Source: Desulfatitalea sp. (lineage in GTDB: Bacteria > Desulfobacterota > Desulfobacteria > Desulfobacterales > Desulfosarcinaceae). Taken from it: a DNA stretch of 7,250 bases. The notes under the pieces were generated by a model, which saw nothing but the letters and a program-made list of their open reading frames with translations, had not been told where the DNA came from and made no database searches. The stretch is from NCBI GenBank assembly GCA_013041835.1, contig JABDRH010000524.1:1-7250 (forward strand), given 5' to 3'. The position numbers were made by a program, and so were the translations under genes. Position 1 is the stretch's first letter, and every line of letters begins with the position of its first letter. Of this stretch, positions 1-6,173 are shown in pieces.

Positions 1-325
1 CATCTGTCCGTGGCGTGGGACCTTTCAGACGTGCCGCCTGACTGCCGGTCGGGTGCGTTATGTGCTGTCCGACGAGGGCCATATTACGGGTATCGTGAAC
101 CCACCTTCGCCCTGGTCGAAAAAAAAATACTGGGCCGGTGCGGCCTCTCGGCGCCGGAATGGCGATCTTTGGTTGTCAGGTCGTACACCCGAAAACGGCT
201 CCTGGTGGCCGGACTGGATCGCCTGGTTGCATCCCCGCAGCGGCCACCGATCAACGCCGCCGCCCATGGGCTCCAAAGCCTACCCGCCGCTGGAACCAGC
301 GCCCGGCAGATACATCCACGAATAA
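1..325 (+). CDS. phaC: Class I PHA synthase PhaC, C-terminal part (5' end outside window)
   Basis: Polymerises (R)-3-hydroxyacyl-CoA into polyhydroxyalkanoate at the surface of the storage granule. Reading from base 2, 107 residues are visible before a TAA stop at 323-325. They match the C-terminal end of class I synthases in order: a PWRGTFQT stretch that normally follows the catalytic Asp-His-Ile (the Asp lies just outside the window), then VRYVLSDEGHITGIVNPP containing the catalytic His (visible residue 27), then the hallmark GSWWPDW (residues 67-72 region), and the ending YPPLEPAPGRYIHE. There is no sign of decay: the frame is open through an A9 run at 119-127 that encodes part of SKKKYW. 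The gene is convergent with the CoA transferase to its right, with 48 nt between the stops. An internal GTG at 53 is not a real start, since the similarity continues upstream of it. Family assignment is firm; substrate range cannot be judged. Confidence 0.93.
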   Translation, partial: ICPWRGTFQTCRLTAGRVRYVLSDEGHITGIVNPPSPWSKKKYWAGAASRRRNGDLWLSGRTPENGSWWPDWIAWLHPRSGHRSTPPPMGSKAYPPLEPAPGRYIHE

Positions 326-373
326 AAGTCCGGATGAAAAACAATGACTATGTTTAGCCGGATATTTCGAATT

Positions 374-1999
374 CTATGCTATTTCTTGCTTCAGATGCAT
401 GGGGTCGGGATGAAAAATGCGGGCATCCATCAGTTTGGGCGGTTGGGGTACCAGTGGCTGAAAGGCCATATGGGCCAGAATGTCACGCTCCATGTCGATG
501 CCTGGAGCGATCTCGGTCAAGACCATGCCCTGTGCGGTGAGAGCAAAGACGCAGCGTTCGGTGACATATAGTACCGGCTGACCCTTTTTCACCGCATGTG
601 CGCCGCTGAAGGTGACATGCTCCACCTGCTCCACGAATTTGCATACACGCCCTTCCTGTACGATGGAAAGGGCGCCCTCCTTGACCGCCACCATCAGGCC
701 GCCAGCCGTAAAGGTACCTACAAAGACCACTTTTTGGGCGTTCTGGCTGATGTTGATGAAGCCGCCGGCACCGGCCAGCTTCGGACCGAACTTGCTTACG
801 TTCAGGTTGCCGTGGCGGTCGGCCTGGGCCAGTCCCAGAAAAGCCAGATCGAGACCGCCGCCGTCGTAGAAGTCAAACTGGGCGGGCTGGTCGATGAGGG
901 CCTCGGTGTTGACCGCCGCACCGAAGTTTAAGCCGCCGGCTGGCAGTCCACCAATGACGCCCGGCTCGGCCGTGAGAGTGATCAGGTCGAGAATGCTCTC
1001 TTCGTTGGCCACGTTGGAGATGCCCTCGGGCATGCCGATGCCCAGGTTGACCACACTGTTGGGTTTGAGCTCGAAGGCTGCGCGCCGGGCGATAATCTTG
1101 CGGTCGTTCATTTCCAGCGGTTCCAGTGATTGCATGGGCACTTTGATTTCACTGCTGTAGGCCGGGTTGTAAGGCGTGCCGAAAGTCTGCCAGTGGCGCT
1201 CGGGCGGTGCCGTGACCACGCAGTCTACCAAGATGCCTGGAATTTTAACTGACCGGGCATGAAGGCTGCCCCGGTCGGCAATACGTTCCACCTGAACGAT
1301 GACCCGCCCTTTGGCGTTGCGTACGGCGGTGGCGATGGCCAGGGACTCTAAGGTCAGGGCCTCTTTTTCCATGGTGATGTTGCCGTCGGTGTCGGCCGTT
1401 GTGCCACGCAGGATGGCCACGTTGATGGGAAAGGTTTTGTAGGCCAGATAGGGCCGGCCATCGAACCGGATGGTTTCCACGAGCGCTTCGGTAGTGCAGG
1501 CGTTGAGCCGGCCGCCACCGTTGATCGGGTCCACGAAGGTGCCCAGTCCCACAGATGTAATGGTCCGTGGTTTGTGGGCGGCGATGTCACGGTACATGTG
1601 GGAGATAACGCCTTGGGGCAGATTGTAGGCTTCAATCTTGTTCGCTAAGGCAAGTTGCTGTAACCGGGGTACCAGGCCCCAGTGACCGCCCACCACGCGC
1701 TTGATCAAGCCCTCGTGCCCAAGGTGATTCAGACCGCGCTGGTCGCCGTCCCCCTGGCCGGCGGCGTAGACCAGGGTCAGATTTCTTGGGCGGCCGGTCC
1801 TCAAAAAGAATGCCTCCAAGGCCACGGCGATGTCTTCCGCAAAGCCGGTGCCCACGAAACCGCCAGTGGCCACTGTGTCGTTGTCACGGATCAGGCGCAC
1901 CGCCGTCTCGGCGGAGACGATTTTGCCATTTTTAGCCCGCTGGGACGCCGGGCAGGACAAAACAGGATGGCCATCGGATTTGCTTTGGTCGCTGGTCAT
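374..1999 (-). CDS. Acyl-CoA transferase, propionate/acetate CoA-transferase type (fused alpha-beta, family I)
   Basis: Moves CoA between short-chain acyl-CoAs and free carboxylates (acetate, propionate, lactate, hydroxybutyrate or 3-oxoacids in this family), in the cytoplasm. The 541-residue length fits single-chain Pct/YdiF-type enzymes. The alpha half (about residues 25-275) starts with the glycine-rich [13 protein letters not shown] at 45-57 and carries GHWGLVP near 105-111. The beta half (about 300-520) has [11 protein letters not shown] at 316-326 and [16 protein letters not shown], where Glu345 is the expected catalytic glutamate that forms the glutamyl-CoA thioester. The ATG at 1997-1999 is preceded by AGGAG (2006-2010 on the + strand, spacing 6 nt); the stop is TAG. 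It lies 63 nt downstream of phaR on the same strand, so the two are probably co-transcribed. In this setting it could activate propionate/acetate for polymer synthesis, or re-activate 3-hydroxyacids released from polymer. A 3-ketoacid CoA-transferase role cannot be excluded. Confidence 0.9.
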   Translation of the reverse strand: MTSDQSKSDGHPVLSCPASQRAKNGKIVSAETAVRLIRDNDTVATGGFVGTGFAEDIAVALEAFFLRTGRPRNLTLVYAAGQGDGDQRGLNHLGHEGLIKRVVGGHWGLVPRLQQLALANKIEAYNLPQGVISHMYRDIAAHKPRTITSVGLGTFVDPINGGGRLNACTTEALVETIRFDGRPYLAYKTFPINVAILRGTTADTDGNITMEKEALTLESLAIATAVRNAKGRVIVQVERIADRGSLHARSVKIPGILVDCVVTAPPERHWQTFGTPYNPAYSSEIKVPMQSLEPLEMNDRKIIARRAAFELKPNSVVNLGIGMPEGISNVANEESILDLITLTAEPGVIGGLPAGGLNFGAAVNTEALIDQPAQFDFYDGGGLDLAFLGLAQADRHGNLNVSKFGPKLAGAGGFINISQNAQKVVFVGTFTAGGLMVAVKEGALSIVQEGRVCKFVEQVEHVTFSGAHAVKKGQPVLYVTERCVFALTAQGMVLTEIAPGIDMERDILAHMAFQPLVPQPPKLMDARIFHPDPMHLKQEIA

Positions 2000-2062
2000 G
2001 GCAGGCTCCTTTGCCGGTATTGGATGGGCCCTTTTCTAAAATTTTCGCCGGTTCAAACGGAT

Positions 2063-2527
2063 TCATTTTTTTTCTTCGCCTTCTTTCTTTTTGCCTGCGA
2101 ATGAATCGAAGAAAGGCTGAAAAGGGGATATGTCAGAAAAGCTCTGTTGGGCCATTTTGGACACGTTTATTCCCATGTCGAGCCACTGCTTGAACTGATC
2201 GTCCATGGTCTGCTTGTGCCTTATAAAATTCTGAAAGGTCTGGAAAAAGTACTTTTCAAAGAATTCTCCCATGAGATTGTCGCCGTATCGGATGATGGCG
2301 TGCAGCAACGGCACGGGTAAAAGGGCATTCTTTTTTTTTGCCTCCTCGAGCACGATTTGTGTCAGAATGAATGCGGTCACATCTTCTTTGGTGCCGGCAT
2401 CCTCAACGCTGACCATACGGCCGGCGCGGATATACTCCGCGACCTCATGCAGCGTGACATAAGCACTCTTTTCCGTGTCATAAATTCGGCGATTCGCATA
2501 CTTTTTTAAAACTACCACCTCATCCAT
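2063..2527 (-). CDS. phaR: PHA synthesis regulator PhaR (granule-sensing repressor)
   Basis: PhaR proteins bind both PHA granules and DNA, and repress phasin (and their own) genes until polymer appears. This 154-residue protein carries the conserved N-terminal DNA-binding/accumulation-regulator domain: LKKYANRRIYDTE at residues 7-19, followed by SAYVTLHEVAEYI and the acidic VEDAGTKEDVTAFIL (41-55). A second region of the family (about 70-112) contains LLHAIIRYGDNLMGEFFEKY. The tail is phenylalanine-rich, then lysine/glutamate-rich (145-154). The start is set at the ATG 2525-2527, not at the upstream ATG 2585-2587. AAGGAG lies 6 nt before it (+ strand 2534-2539), and the family homology begins only a few residues in; the 20 extra upstream residues look non-conserved. 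A T9 run at 2331-2339 (A9 on the coding strand) encodes the KKK of EEAKKKNALL in frame. It is divergent from the phasin operon and upstream of the CoA transferase, the usual arrangement for a local PHA regulator. Confidence 0.93.
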   Translation of the reverse strand: MDEVVVLKKYANRRIYDTEKSAYVTLHEVAEYIRAGRMVSVEDAGTKEDVTAFILTQIVLEEAKKKNALLPVPLLHAIIRYGDNLMGEFFEKYFFQTFQNFIRHKQTMDDQFKQWLDMGINVSKMAQQSFSDISPFQPFFDSFAGKKKEGEEKK

Positions 2528-2626
2528 TTCTGTCTCCTTTGTTTTGGCACCCGAGTTCTTCGTGACGCCGGTTGTGTGCCGCAACATTCATTTTCCCCAC
2601 CAGCTATCCATGTTCCAACGTAACAA

Positions 2627-2646
2627 GTTGATTATACTATATCAAC
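2627..2646 (-). promoter_or_regulatory. Candidate -10 box for phaR inside an inverted repeat
   Basis: Read on the - strand, 2636 to 2631 is an exact TATAAT. It is overlapped by an inverted repeat with arms GTTGAT (2627-2632) and ATCAAC (2641-2646) separated by 8 nt. No good -35 hexamer is visible at 16-18 nt spacing, so the promoter may be weak or activator-dependent. A start near 2624 would give phaR a leader of about 97 nt. A repressor bound to the repeat would cover the -10, which would fit autoregulation, but this is inference. Confidence 0.4.
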
Positions 2647-2683
2647 ACCAATCATCCGACGGGATTCGGCAAACGTAAAAAAA

Positions 2684-2698
2684 TTGTGCATTGCACAA
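2684..2698. promoter_or_regulatory. Candidate PhaR operator: TTGTGC-ATT-GCACAA inverted repeat
   Basis: Perfect 6-bp arms TTGTGC (2684-2689) and GCACAA (2693-2698) are separated by ATT. The core TGC-N3-GCA agrees with the TGC-rich, CTGC-N3/4-GCAG-like sites described for PhaR proteins of alphaproteobacteria. It sits 7 nt upstream of the TTGACA box of the phasin operon, in the divergent region between phaR and that operon. Assignment to PhaR is inference from position and core pattern. Confidence 0.5.
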
Positions 2699-2705
2699 AT
2701 TATTC

Positions 2706-2733
2706 TTGACATTTCATCCAGGGATTGTAATTT
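2706..2733 (+). promoter_or_regulatory. Candidate promoter of the phasin-synthase-reductase operon
   Basis: An exact TTGACA is at 2706-2711. The -10 side is poor: TAATTT at 2728-2733 (spacing 16) is the best I can offer, matching TATAAT at 3 of 6 positions. The box lies immediately downstream of the TTGTGC/GCACAA inverted repeat and about 100 nt before the first phasin start. The perfect -35 makes it the best promoter candidate for the + strand operon; the -10 is uncertain. Confidence 0.4.
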
Positions 2734-2758
2734 ATGCACAGTGATTTGGCAAAGACCA

Positions 2759-2770
2759 ATTGGTGCAATG
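2759..2770 (-). promoter_or_regulatory. Inverted second copy of the CATTGCACmAAT motif
   Basis: Read on the - strand this is CATTGCACCAAT. The + strand copy at 2689-2700, overlapping the inverted repeat, is CATTGCACAAAT. The two agree at 11 of 12 positions, face each other and lie 70 bp apart, one on each side of the promoter candidate. The right copy overlaps a perfect 10-bp palindrome ACCAATTGGT at 2755-2764. The pair looks like a two-site operator, possibly for PhaR; binding has not been shown. Confidence 0.4.
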
Positions 2771-2800
2771 CGGCAACAACACTTAACAGATGGATAGAAA

Positions 2801-2805
2801 GGAGG
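2801..2805 (+). promoter_or_regulatory. Ribosome binding site deciding the first phasin start
   Basis: GGAGG within AGAAAGGAGGG lies 9 nt before the ATG at 2815. It falls inside the longer open frame that begins at 2734, so it argues that translation starts at 2815. Confidence 0.75.
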
Positions 2806-2814
2806 GATGGGTGC

Positions 2815-3123
2815 ATGGAATACGGCCAAGTAGCCAAGCGTATGCTCAATATGCAAAAATCGTCTTTTGACCACTGGTTCAATACGGTTTCCCTGGTTCA
2901 GAATCAGGCGGAATCAACCGTGGACATGGTTCTTAACCAGGCCGCATGGCTCCCGGAAAACGGACGCAATGCCATTCAAAGCTGGATGAGCGTTTGTCAA
3001 AAGGAGCGCGGCCGATTCAAGACTTACATGGACAATGGGTTCGTGGCATTCGAGAAGGCATTTACGGAAGCCGTTAAACCGGCCGAAAAGCCCAAGAAAG
3101 CGTCGCCCCCAAGTCAAGGCTAA
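2815..3123 (+). CDS. Phasin-like granule-associated protein 1
   Basis: Small protein of 102 residues, predicted mostly helical and amphipathic, first gene of the PHA operon. It aligns without gaps to the next gene product over 85 residues, with about 27 identities by hand count. Shared positions include the starting MExxQVxKxM, a Q-rich centre, and the block QAxWLPxxGRxAIxxW at residues 42-57. Phasins are small helical proteins that coat PHA granules and limit their size; they are usually the main PhaR target, which fits this position next to phaR. Residues 88-102 form a Lys/Pro/Ser tail missing from the paralogue. There is no signal peptide or membrane segment. The start at 2815 was chosen over 2734 for its Shine-Dalgarno and because the paralogue starts at the same aligned residue. 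The phasin call rests on context and size, not on a motif I know to be diagnostic. Confidence 0.7.
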   Translation: MEYGQVAKRMLNMQKSSFDHWFNTVSLVQNQAESTVDMVLNQAAWLPENGRNAIQSWMSVCQKERGRFKTYMDNGFVAFEKAFTEAVKPAEKPKKASPPSQG

Positions 3124-3132
3124 ATACCCATG

Positions 3133-3139
3133 AAGGAGG
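3133..3139 (+). promoter_or_regulatory. Strong ribosome binding site deciding the second phasin start
   Basis: AAGGAGG, a near-perfect anti-16S match, lies 8 nt before the ATG at 3148. An upstream in-frame ATG at 3130 would place this site inside the coding region and is therefore unlikely to be the start. Confidence 0.8.
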
Positions 3140-3147
3140 TTTCAAAA

Positions 3148-3405
3148 ATGGAACAAAGACAAGTTATTAAGCAAATGGTGGAATTCGGTCAGACGGCATT
3201 CAACAATGCGTATGATGCCAATACGTTGTTGCAAGACCAGGTCGAGCGCGTGACCAACACCATGCTGGATCAAGCCGGCTGGCTGCCTTCCGAGGGGCGC
3301 AAGGCCATCACCGGATGGGTGACGACCTACAAAACCGGCCGTGATAATTTTAAAAAGTTCGTGGATGACAGCTATAAACAAGTGAATGAGATTATCGCCG
3401 GATAA
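3148..3405 (+). CDS. Phasin-like granule-associated protein 2
   Basis: Protein of 85 residues, a tandem paralogue of the gene 24 nt upstream. It shares its start, its length up to residue 85 and the block QAGWLPSEGRKAITGW at 42-57. It lacks the Lys/Pro tail of its neighbour and ends after a helical FVDDSYKQVNEIIAG. The strong Shine-Dalgarno suggests high expression, as is usual for phasins. No cysteines, signal peptide or membrane helix are seen. The likely role is coating PHA granules alone or together with the first paralogue, inferred from operon position between phaR and a PHA synthase. A structural or chaperone partner of the downstream divergent synthase is an alternative, by analogy with the PhaE/PhaR subunits of two-component synthases, though it is much shorter than PhaE. 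Confidence 0.7.
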   Translation: MEQRQVIKQMVEFGQTAFNNAYDANTLLQDQVERVTNTMLDQAGWLPSEGRKAITGWVTTYKTGRDNFKKFVDDSYKQVNEIIAG

Positions 3406-3423
3406 GCCGTCAACCTCTCAGAG

Positions 3424-3493
3424 GCATGCGGGCCGTTATGCCGGCGAAACGCTCTTTGTTGATCTGGCGTTTTGCCGCGCACGGCCCCTATGC
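3424..3493 (+). other. Long RNA hairpin between phasin 2 and the second synthase
   Basis: Three stacked stems lie in the 177-nt gap 3406-3582. They are GCAT/ATGC (3424-3427 with 3490-3493), GGGCCGT/ACGGCCC (3430-3436 with 3481-3487), and CGGCGAAACGC with GCGTTTTGCCG (3442-3452 with 3467-3477, one G-U pair). The small interior loops leave a 14-nt terminal loop at 3453-3466, for about 22 paired bases in all. No U-run follows, so it does not look like a standard intrinsic terminator. A 3' stabiliser or processing point that keeps phasin message more abundant than synthase message is a plausible role; a dispersed palindromic repeat is another. Confidence 0.65.
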
Positions 3494-3582
3494 AAGCAGA
3501 CTTGTCATTGTTGGTGCGATTACGGCGCACGAAGCACAAATGAAAAGCAGCACTCTTTTAAAAAGAAGAGGGATGAAAGCCG

Positions 3583-5379
3583 ATGACGACGTTGCAGCAT
3601 TCACCCGCGTGGGTGAATACGTCCGCAGCTCTGGGAATGTTCAATGCGTTTCAGACGGCGGCGGCCACCTTGATACGATACACGAACGCTTACAGCATTC
3701 CCTTTATCATTGCCACCAACTATTTCAACCAGGTGGAACAGCGGCGATTTTGGAAGCGCACCCCCCAAGAGAATCTGCTTGCCTACCTGAAGCTGGCCAA
3801 CATGAACCTAAACATGGCGGGACGCGCCCTGAAAGGCGACTTGCAGGCCGTGGAGCAATTCCTGACCATGGAGATCCCAGACCTCATGACCGCCCTGGCG
3901 AACGGAAAGCCGGCGGCGATAACAACTTTCACTGAACGTATGCAACGTTTTTCAGCGTTAGTGGCCTATACGTATCCCGATGCCATCGAGGCCATTAAAA
4001 GTGAATTCGGATTCCATTTCGAGCGGCAGCCGGCATCGAGTCTGGTGGATGAGACCGACCGGTTTCGACTTTACCAAGTCATGCCAACGGAGCCCAATGT
4101 CAAGCTGCGGGAGAACGCCAAGCCGATTCTAATTGTGCCGCCACTGGTGCTGGGCGCCAACATTCTTGCCTTTCTGCCCATGGAAAAACGCAGCTATGCT
4201 CACGCTTTCGCCAACCAAGGCTTTCCGACCTATGTTCGCGTGCTCAAGGATATTCAGACCAATGAAGCGGTTCAGACCATGGGCCTGCAAGAGGATGTCA
4301 AAGACATGCGGCGCTTTTGCGAAACCATCAAAGCACGCAACGGCATGGCGCTGACCCTCAATGGGTACTGCCAAGGCGGATTCACAGCGCTGTGCTGCCT
4401 GCTTAGCGGCGAACTGGACGGCCTGGTGGATGCATTTCTGACATGCGTGTCACCCATGGACGGATCGCGCGGTCAGGGCCTGTCGCAATTTTTGAAACAA
4501 CTGCCCCGGGTTTTTAACGATTTGGCCTATGGTACGAAAGTTTTGCCCAACGGCAACCACGTAGCGGACGGCACCTTGATGGGATGGGTTTACAAGCTTA
4601 AAAGCATCTCAAGCGATACACCACTTTTGGCCATGTGGCGGGATATGCTGCTGCTGTCCAAAAGCAACGGCGATCCGCCCGCTGTCAACAAAACCGCCGC
4701 GGCGCTGAACTATTGGCTGATTCACGACCGCAACGACCTGCCCTTGAAAATGACTCAGGTAAGCTTTGATTCATTCAACACGCCGATCGGCAAGGATGGC
4801 TCACTGCCTATCACCTTGGGGGGCCGCCCCTTGAACTTGAAACGCATCGAAGAAAAAAAGATTCCCTGGCTGATTTGTTACGGCAAGCAGGATGACTTGG
4901 TGGAGCCGGTCACCGCACTGGCGCCCACCGACTATGTGAATGCCGAGGTGTCTGGATTTCCCAAAGGCCACGTGGCCATCGCCACTTCGTGGTCCCACCC
5001 TGAATCCGCATACGCCTTGCATCGCCGATATCCGGACGAAGGCACTCGAGGGCCGGTGCGTTTTCAACTTGATCTACAGCAGGCCTTGGATGATGCGCGT
5101 GCCAGGGCGGTAAAGAAGTCACCCGAAAAAATACCGGCGCCGCCGGCCGCACCATCTACCGTTGATACGCCCCGAGCGGCGATGACCGAAGCGAGCGAGC
5201 AACCACCATTAAATAAGATCGCAAAGACAGTCCTGGCCGCAAAGCCGCCATCGAAGAGTACCCCGTCCAAAACAAAGGCGGGCGCCCGACCTAAAAAAAC
5301 GTCTTCGAAAACCGTATCCGTACGCGCCAAGACGACCGGGTCTCCAAAGACAAAAAAGACTGACTTAAAACCAAAATAG
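3583..5379 (+). CDS. Divergent PhaC-like PHA synthase with lysine-rich C-terminal tail
   Basis: Alpha/beta-hydrolase-fold protein of 598 residues, probably a second PHA synthase acting at the granule. The synthase signature replacing the lipase box, GYCQGG, is at 261-266 with nucleophile Cys263. The expected acid is Asp437 in GKQDDLVEP, and the His is His463 in KGHVA, so a full Cys-Asp-His triad is present in the right order. PILIVPPLVLGANILAFLP (181-199) corresponds to the conserved LIVPPWINKYYILDL-type strand of synthases. It is clearly divergent: there is no SWRNP-type motif after the strand (TYVRVLKDI instead), and after the His there is no NPP or SWWPDW ending. Residues about 505-598 are a low-complexity Lys/Pro/Ala/Ser/Thr tail with about 18 lysines, resembling histone H1-like AAKP tails. 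The start ATG 3583 has a modest AAGAGG 11 nt upstream. Other members of this divergent group may act on other acyl substrates; a depolymerase role is less likely given GYCQGG. Confidence 0.8.
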   Translation: MTTLQHSPAWVNTSAALGMFNAFQTAAATLIRYTNAYSIPFIIATNYFNQVEQRRFWKRTPQENLLAYLKLANMNLNMAGRALKGDLQAVEQFLTMEIPDLMTALANGKPAAITTFTERMQRFSALVAYTYPDAIEAIKSEFGFHFERQPASSLVDETDRFRLYQVMPTEPNVKLRENAKPILIVPPLVLGANILAFLPMEKRSYAHAFANQGFPTYVRVLKDIQTNEAVQTMGLQEDVKDMRRFCETIKARNGMALTLNGYCQGGFTALCCLLSGELDGLVDAFLTCVSPMDGSRGQGLSQFLKQLPRVFNDLAYGTKVLPNGNHVADGTLMGWVYKLKSISSDTPLLAMWRDMLLLSKSNGDPPAVNKTAAALNYWLIHDRNDLPLKMTQVSFDSFNTPIGKDGSLPITLGGRPLNLKRIEEKKIPWLICYGKQDDLVEPVTALAPTDYVNAEVSGFPKGHVAIATSWSHPESAYALHRRYPDEGTRGPVRFQLDLQQALDDARARAVKKSPEKIPAPPAAPSTVDTPRAAMTEASEQPPLNKIAKTVLAAKPPSKSTPSKTKAGARPKKTSSKTVSVRAKTTGSPKTKKTDLKPK

Positions 5380-5390
5380 AAGAGGTGCCG

Positions 5391-6173
5391 ATGCTTAACA
5401 TAAAGGATGCAGTGGCCGTCATCACCGGGGGCGCCAGTGGAATCGGACTCGCCTTGGCTCATTACTGGGCTAAACAAGGTGGCAAGCTGGTGTTGGGTGA
5501 TATTGCCGAGACGCCCTTGAAAGAGGCAGCCGAGCAGATCCGCGGCGAGACGGCCACGGTGGTGTGCGATGTTACTCAAGAAGCCGATTGTGAACGGTTG
5601 GCCGCTACAGCCATAGAACGTTTTGGCAAGATCAACCTGGTGGCCCCTTTTGCCGGTATCATCAAAGATGGGCTAATGCTCAAAATCGAAAAGACAGGCA
5701 AAGTGACCGGCAAAATGCCGATTGAGGATTTTCGATCGGTGATCAACATCAATCTTACCGGGGTCTTTCTCACCGTGCGCGAATGCGCCGAGCAGATGAT
5801 CAACCACGATTGCACGGGCCTGATCTGTTTGATTTCATCGACAGGCTCACTTGGCACGGCAGGCCAAATCAGTTACAGCGCCACCAAAGCAGCCAACTCG
5901 GTGATGCCAAGGGTGATCACCGCGGAATTCTTCCGGCGCAATGTCGCCCACCGCATCCGCTGCCTCGCGGTGGCACCCGGCTATGTGGGCACACCCATGG
6001 TCAGGAGCATGCCTCAACGCGTTCAGGACAAAATTGTTGAACAAGTGCCCATCGGCCGACTGATCGAACCCGAAGAGGTTGCGGCCTTCGTTGGCGAACT
6101 TTTCCGCAACGAAGCCCTCGCGGGTGACGTCTTCTTCATCCACGGTGGCCTGCGGCTCGGTTCCAAAGGCTGA
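5391..6173 (+). CDS. SDR-family 3-oxoacyl-CoA reductase (PhaB/FabG-like)
   Basis: Short-chain dehydrogenase/reductase of 260 residues, expected to reduce acetoacetyl-CoA or another 3-oxoacyl-CoA to the (R)-3-hydroxyacyl-CoA used by PHA synthases. Visible elements are the nucleotide-binding TGGASGIG (12-19), CDVT (59-62), PFAGI in place of NNAG (86-90), Asn121 in NLTGVF, Ser150 in ISSTGS, and the YSATK active site (Tyr162, Lys166), followed by APGYVGTPMV (195-204) and the ending HGGLRL. Asp37 at the end of the second strand (LVLGDI) suggests NAD(H) rather than NADP(H). An insert near 97-110 (LKIEKTGKVTGKMP) is typical of one FabG-like subgroup. The start is ATG 5391, preceded by AAGAGG (5380-5385) 5 nt upstream, rather than the in-frame GTG 5385 that overlaps this site. 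It is 11 nt after the synthase stop, hence the same transcript. A 3-hydroxyacyl-CoA dehydrogenase role in the oxidative direction is possible. Confidence 0.88.
   Translation: MLNIKDAVAVITGGASGIGLALAHYWAKQGGKLVLGDIAETPLKEAAEQIRGETATVVCDVTQEADCERLAATAIERFGKINLVAPFAGIIKDGLMLKIEKTGKVTGKMPIEDFRSVININLTGVFLTVRECAEQMINHDCTGLICLISSTGSLGTAGQISYSATKAANSVMPRVITAEFFRRNVAHRIRCLAVAPGYVGTPMVRSMPQRVQDKIVEQVPIGRLIEPEEVAAFVGELFRNEALAGDVFFIHGGLRLGSKG

Noticed and set aside
10..357. 115-codon + strand open frame at the left edge.
   Set aside because: Overlaps, in another frame, the clearly recognisable PhaC C-terminus in the frame starting at base 2.
326..373. TCCGG (329-333) and CCGGA (358-362) inverted repeat between the convergent phaC and CoA transferase genes, a possible bidirectional terminator.
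   Set aside because: Only 5 bp of stem with a 24-nt loop and no U-runs; too weak to call although a terminator is expected here.
1682..2104. 140-codon + strand open frame opposite the CoA transferase N-terminus.
   Set aside because: Antisense shadow of a strongly supported gene with no family similarity that I recognise.
2528..2587. Longer phaR with a start at 2585-2587 (20 extra residues).
   Set aside because: The internal ATG at 2525-2527 has a proper AAGGAG at 6 nt and coincides with the family's usual N-terminus; the extra residues are not family-like.
2734..2814. N-terminal extension of the first phasin from an ATG at 2734.
   Set aside because: It overlaps the promoter/operator region, lacks a Shine-Dalgarno, and the paralogue has no counterpart for it.
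3426..3935. 169-codon + strand open frame overlapping the start of the second synthase.
   Set aside because: It runs out of frame through the synthase coding region and its first part lies in the long hairpin; no recognisable protein features.
3583..5379. Reading the second synthase as an intracellular PHA depolymerase.
   Set aside because: The GYCQGG box and the order Cys-Asp-His match synthases, and genes next to it are for synthesis; not fully excluded because the C-terminal synthase motifs are absent.
5064..5579. 171-codon - strand open frame opposite the synthase tail and reductase start.
   Set aside because: Antisense shadow of the low-complexity lysine-rich tail; no Shine-Dalgarno or family features, and it conflicts with two well-supported genes.
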